From NCBI GenBank assembly GCA_022385755.1, contig MU278358.1:59554-123553 (forward strand): a stretch of DNA of 64,000 nucleotides, read 5' to 3'. The DNA comes from Trametopsis cervina. Lineage: Eukaryota > Basidiomycota > Agaricomycetes > Polyporales > Irpicaceae. Positions within the stretch are counted from its first letter, which is position 1. Each line of letters starts with the position of its first letter. Below, in pieces: positions 59,256-64,000 of this stretch. A program made the translations under genes and the position numbers. The notes under the pieces are model-generated. The model was given only the letters and a program-made list of their open reading frames with translations, was not told the DNA's origin and did not search any database.

Positions 59256-60783
59256 ACTTTTTTCGCTGCGACATCCTTCATGCTTGCATTGGCCTAGACT
59301 CCTTTGAATTTTTCTTCTATCAAGATTGGCAACCCTTTTCGGCATCATCAAACGCATGCACCTCAGTAATATTGATCATTCGGCTTCATCCAAGAGTTTA
59401 TACAGCATTTCCACTGGCACTCATCCCGACGGCATATTGTCCCCATTTGCACCTTCCTTCTACCACATTCGCGCATTATCTCTGCATAGACTTACTCTTG
59501 CACCCTAATTTTCGTTGTATATGCTTTGCTTTCATCTTGCACCTATCTTGCACCTTCTCTCCGGTCACCCCAGCATAGTCATCCCATCATTCTTCAACTC
59601 AAGTACTCACCCCTGGAACTCGTTCTTCATTCGCGTAACACTGTACATGTACACACACCCGATGCCTGTGCCCACGCATCTTGGTCCCTACGCCCGCCTT
59701 GCGCACTCTCCTGAACTCTATCGGACCCAAACAGTCGCATGATCAGCATTTACCCATACACACGTTAGCAATTAGCGTAGAACAAATTTTGTACCATTGC
59801 CTAAGCATCATGTCAGCCTTTATAGCGCCGCGACTACTTTGCAACGATCCCTTGTGTTTCGAATGTAAGGCTCACGACGAGAGAATACCCTTTACGACTC
59901 ACGCACCCGATCAACGGAGCCCATGTTGGGCGCCAAACGCATGGCCCACACGGTGGTGAGCGCAGATGCAGAGCCGTGTGATGCATGTAGAGGTCACCAT
60001 CTCCTAGCTTGCGCTTCCCACGGTAAACTATTGAAGCGTGGAATTACGTCTATGTTGGTTAGAGGCTATTTGATCCACCGGGTTGATAGCATGAATAGTA
60101 AATAGCGAGCGACGCGCAATGGGTAACAGTGCTGCTTCTCTTGATTTAACCAGTCTGTCGTAATCTTGCGGTATAATGGAAAACAGGGGAAACTCGTACT
60201 ATTGTTGCTAATGATCAGACGAGCAAATGCAGATGCGAGGAACGGGCGCACGGTTCAGGGGAAGCGCTCAGTGATGCAGAGTCTGAGGTTCTCCCTTGTG
60301 GCGTGGGTAAGGAGCTGGATGCAGTCCGCAAAACGTGGACTGCCACATACAGTCGCTGTGTCTCCCACACTCTCGTCCAAACATCCCGCATAAATGTCTC
60401 ACAGTACGCTATATACCCGGCCTTACTCCTGATGCTCGTGTGTAGTCTTCTACGGGCTATATACACCGCCTCAGTACCTAACGAGATGTTCCTGCGTCAC
60501 TATCGAAGGCGAAGCCCGATCTCACTCGCAAGGGCAATGCTATGTTATATACGCCCCGACGTACAAGGTTCATCATGGCGGCAATCTATGACTGTCAGAG
60601 CAATGCTTCCAATCCCCACGAGCATGCCACGGGACTTTGAGCGACAATCAATCAACCTCTGGCTGTACGTGAAGCTTATCTCCCTCACGCACTGCTCGGG
60701 GAACCTGTTTCTCATTCGACTCTCGCCCACCTTCCCGCCGCCGCTCTCCGCAGGTCTCACGTACACACACACTCTCTCCACGC
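59256..60783. other. Intergenic, no firm gene
   Basis: A short frame at about 59809-59959 begins with MSAFIAPRLLCNDPLCFECK and is followed in another frame by a Cys/His segment (PCDACRGHHLLACASHGK). These could be pieces of a small Cys-rich gene, but no splice joining them was found. The frame at 60303-60836 shows no domain. Confidence 0.4.
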
Positions 60784-63700
60784 ATGGCCTCTTTGTCTCA
60801 TGTATCTCATCATATCGCCGTAGAAATATCTGGTAAGCACTCCAAAAAAAATCAGTGACACAGTTCAGTGCTAATTGCGCCTGTTGCGCTCAGATCTCAA
60901 ATGCGTCGACCTTCCCCTCCTCGGCTTCCTGCAGAAACGACCAAGACGGTTTCGTATCAAGCTTTCTTTGGGAAATTCAACCAGCCGCACGTCGTTCTCG
61001 GCGCAGTCCAACAGACCGGAATGGGTGGAGAGCATCACGCTGTACGTTCGTAATTTTAATGCTATATATAGCATACTGACATTGGTATCAAGATCGTCAC
61101 AGAAATCTACTTTGCTAACCATCGCAGTCATCGCGGAACGCACGGGTCCTGACAAAACTATCGGCGTCGTGAAGATCGACCTGGAATCGCTCACCAGGAA
61201 TACTCATCACAGTGCGTTATGTTCTGAATGAAGAGTTTCCCCCGACGCTCCCAACTCGTTTCTTTTCAGATATCGACAGACCGTTGATTTCGCGCGATGG
61301 CAGTCGGGTGACTGCAGGTGCTCCCTCATTTCACTGTCGGCTTATGATTACTCCGGCATCAATTAGCAGCACGCCTATTCCTCCGGCAATAGTCCCGACC
61401 ATAGCTCTATCGGCTCATTCTCAGATGTCCCAGCATGAGCAGAATATGGTGACAACTCAAGACGAGACACGTGAGGTGGATAGGAACAGCCTCTCGCTTG
61501 ACCATCGCGACGGAGGCAGCTCTTCTGGTTCGTCCAGCCGGAAGGAAGTATATGGACCAGGCGATGACTCCCAAGCAAAGCCCTCCGGGTCAACCAACGA
61601 TCCCGATCTCTACAAGGACGAGCCTGCAAAAGGGGATACAATGAAGGACCTGGTTGGCACTACCAACTCGAAGATTGAGCATCTGGGCGCAGAGTCTCCC
61701 TTTTTGAAACATATTGCCGGGATTGGCGATGCGGTCGACAGTGCTACCAACGTGGCAGGCAGCGCAACATCGATCTGGGGCCCCGTTATAGACAATGTTA
61801 GAGTGTTCATGGATGTGGCAGATACAATCGTCGAGGTTCGTATCTCAAGCATTGCCTTACCGAGACCAGCGCTGATTGTCCGCATAATGCAGATCCATCC
61901 TTATGCCAAAGCAGCGTGGAGCTTCATATCTGTAGTTCCTAAGGTTAGTGCACCGAGTTGACAGGTGTTTGACGAGGCTGACTTTCATGGGTGACAGGTC
62001 ATCAACTCACAGCTGGAAAATGACCAGTCGATGAAGAAACTAGGCAAAGCGATGGGCGACATGTTCGCATTCTACTGCGAAACTGAAGAACTGCACAACG
62101 TACGGTCGCATAAGGGAACAATCGAGCGCATCGTTCAACAGACGATGGAATCGGCGTTACTCATTCATAAGTATGCGGAGACTCTTAGCTTTTGTACGTT
62201 CATTCCCATAGACCGTCTGAAGGGCTCTTGGCTGACGACGCTTACATTCAGGGTCACGGACTGTGGAGTACGCTGTCAGCAATATCAGGACAAAATTTGA
62301 AGAGCACACAGCCGCCTTCGAAAGTCTCAGAGCAATCTTCGTACAATATTCTACGGTTCATACGGAGGCAAGCGCGCAATTAATAGAAGCTGCAACGGCT
62401 CGCATTCAGATCGTCACCACCCGGACACTGGAACTGGTGGAATCGTCGAATAAAATACTGGAAGACGGCGGTACGTACCTCGTTGACTGTGAGAACGCTG
62501 CTGATGTCTGTACTTAGCTGCGCAAAGATATCTCGACGAGGTACAATTTAATTTTGATGCCCAATGCGTGCCTGAGAAACGCTGTCTTCCGGGAACTCGT
62601 GTCCAAATCATCGACACCATCATGGACTGGGCTCGCGGATCTCCAGGTGTTGTAACGAAGAGGCCCGATGATCACGCTAACGTGTTACTACTCCATGGAG
62701 TCGCGGGGTCTGGGAAATCCGCTATTGCGCACGAGATAGCGCGCCGATTTGCAGACATCGGTCGACTCGGCTCTTCGTTCTGCTTCGATGTCTCTCGGCA
62801 AGCTACACGTTCTCCAAGTTCGCTCTTCAGCTCAATCGCTCGAGGAATCGCCGAGGTTGACAAAGGCTGGCAAATGACCCTGCTGGCGGTGCTCAGGGAT
62901 CTGCCAAGCAGCGTGCGTCAGACAACGTCCATGACGCTGCAGCTCCAGAATTTCTTGCAGAAGCCGAGCGAACAGCTGCACTGCGTTGGTCCCATCGTGA
63001 TTGTCATCGACGCGCTGGATGAGAGCGGAGATGCAGACACTCGTGAACCCCTCCTCAGAAATATCCTCAAGATGGCTGCGATACTTCCCTCTGCTTTCCG
63101 AATTTTGCTCACCACTCGCCCTGAGAAAGACATTATGGACACGCTAAGCAAAGCGCCGTCTGTGCAAAAAATAGACGTAACGTCTGTCGACCCCAACTCG
63201 ATCGTCTCAGACATTCACAGCTTCATCCAAAAGGAATTAGCTGATCTCGGTGAACTCCTCGCAGGCGGATCTGAGGATTCGAGATGGGCTATGCAGCTTG
63301 CGGAGCGGTCTGAGGGATCGTTTCAGTGGGCATCGACCGCATGCAAGTTCATCAAAGGGAGCGGGAAGGCTGGAGAAACGCCCGATGAACGTATGGGAAT
63401 CATTCTGGCACAGGAGAACCGCAGACATGAGCCTCTGGACGACATCTACGTTCGTGTTCTCAGCAGTGTTTGCAACTTCGGTGCGGACAACTCGTCAGCG
63501 CGATGGAGATTCCAAATTGCCTTGGGTTTGGTGCTCGCTGTTCGCGAGCCACTGTCTTTGAGGGCCTTGAAAGAGTTGTTGAAGGGCGACCGAGGGGTGG
63601 TCCAGGCTATCAATGCGTTTCTTCCATTCCTAGGCTCTCTGTTTGAGGGTATCGGTGACGACAACAGGCCGATCAGACCGTTCCATACATCCGTGCGCGA

Positions 63701-64000
63701 CTTTCTGACGACGGAAGAGCGGTCGAAGCAGTACTGTGTCAAACCAGCTCAGGAACACGAGACTTTGGCACAAGCATCGCTCCAGACAATTGCTAATGGA
63801 CCACAGTTCAACATCTGCGACCTCGAGAGTTCGTACGTCGCCAATCAGGACATTCCCGATTTGCAGAAGAGGATTGAGACGCACATATCTCCGGCGCTGT
63901 CTTACGCCCATCGCTTCTGGGATGCTCATGTCTGTGAATGTGAAAGCACAGACGCAATTCAATCGGCCGTCAAAGGCTTCTTAGACGACTCCGTGCTCAT
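60784..64000 (+). CDS. C2-NACHT STAND-type protein (fungal NLR-like), 3' end outside window
   Basis: Signal-transducing NTPase of the STAND class, which in fungi includes proteins of non-self recognition. Exons run 60784-60832, 60894-61041, 61093-61211, 61270-61835, 61893-61943, 61998-62193, 62252-62470 and 62518 onward. The N-terminus is a C2-like domain (HIAVEISDLKCVDLPLLGFL, SFSAQSNRPEWVESITLSS, KSTLLTIAVIAERTGPDKTI). A Ser/Gly-rich linker and a helical region follow (FYCETEELHNVRSHKG, RTKFEEHTAAFESLRAIFV). The NACHT domain begins at about 62560 with Walker A GVAGSGKSA, then Walker B PIVIVIDALDESGD, FRILLTTRPEKDI and the winged-helix region (RPFHTSVRDFLTT). The frame is open to the last base. 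Repeats such as WD40 or ankyrin often follow NACHT in these proteins but cannot be seen here. Confidence 0.9.

Noticed and set aside
1..64000. Search for mating-type features (homeodomain or STE3 receptor genes, CaaX pheromone precursors)
   Set aside because: No homeodomain, STE3-type receptor or short CaaX peptide gene was seen. The seven-helix proteins belong to other families.
1..64000. Search for transposase, reverse transcriptase or LTR signatures
   Set aside because: No coding motif or matching terminal repeats were recognised by eye.

Overview
This window is nuclear DNA from a filamentous basidiomycete, most likely an Agaricomycete. The genes are packed with GT-AG introns of about 47-95 nt. 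The families are fungal: GWT1, a DUF6533 seven-helix protein, fungalysin, polyporopepsin-like proteases, a Zn2Cys6 regulator and a NACHT/STAND protein. No rRNA, tRNA, CRISPR array or intact transposon was found. Exon joins were worked out by hand. For the plus-strand genes with exon lists, and for the NT-C2 gene, summed exon lengths are multiples of three. For several minus-strand genes only the ends and key exons were resolved.

Layout. 0-10.3 kb: mitochondrial calcium uniporter (+), 2-oxoglutarate/Fe(II) dioxygenase (+), APC-family amino-acid permease (-) and GPI-anchor inositol acyltransferase GWT1 (+). 11.7-18 kb: a 250-aa protein of unknown family (+), a gene-poor 3.2 kb stretch with an 18-bp minisatellite, and a seven-helix receptor-like protein (+). 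19-23 kb: F-box-like protein (-), mitochondrial ribosomal protein bL28m (+) and NT-C2 domain protein (-). 25-42 kb: a stretch rich in secreted peptidases, all on the minus strand. It holds two paralogous A1 aspartic proteases, an S10 serine carboxypeptidase and an M36 fungalysin, with NADP-isocitrate dehydrogenase (+) and a DUF6533 gene (-) among them. 43-64 kb: a predicted membrane protein (-), a MaoC dehydratase ending in the peroxisomal signal SKL (+), a Zn2Cys6 regulator (+), two weak or broken reading frames, a small eight-cysteine secreted protein (+), an 814-aa disordered protein (+), and the 5' part of a C2-NACHT STAND protein running off the right edge (+).

The genes do not form one pathway. 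The most coherent set is the four secreted peptidases of three catalytic classes within 17 kb, which together could break extracellular protein down to peptides and amino acids. The permease about 18 kb away could import the products, but nothing in the sequence ties it to the set. The most unusual sequence-level observations are a perfect 77-bp tandem duplication that shifts the frame of the DUF6533 gene, a 6-nt microexon in the MaoC gene, a 16-nt microexon and a GC-AG intron in the dioxygenase, an intron present in only one of the two aspartic-protease paralogs, and a 649-nt first intron in the uniporter gene. I did not find a convincing new multi-gene system.
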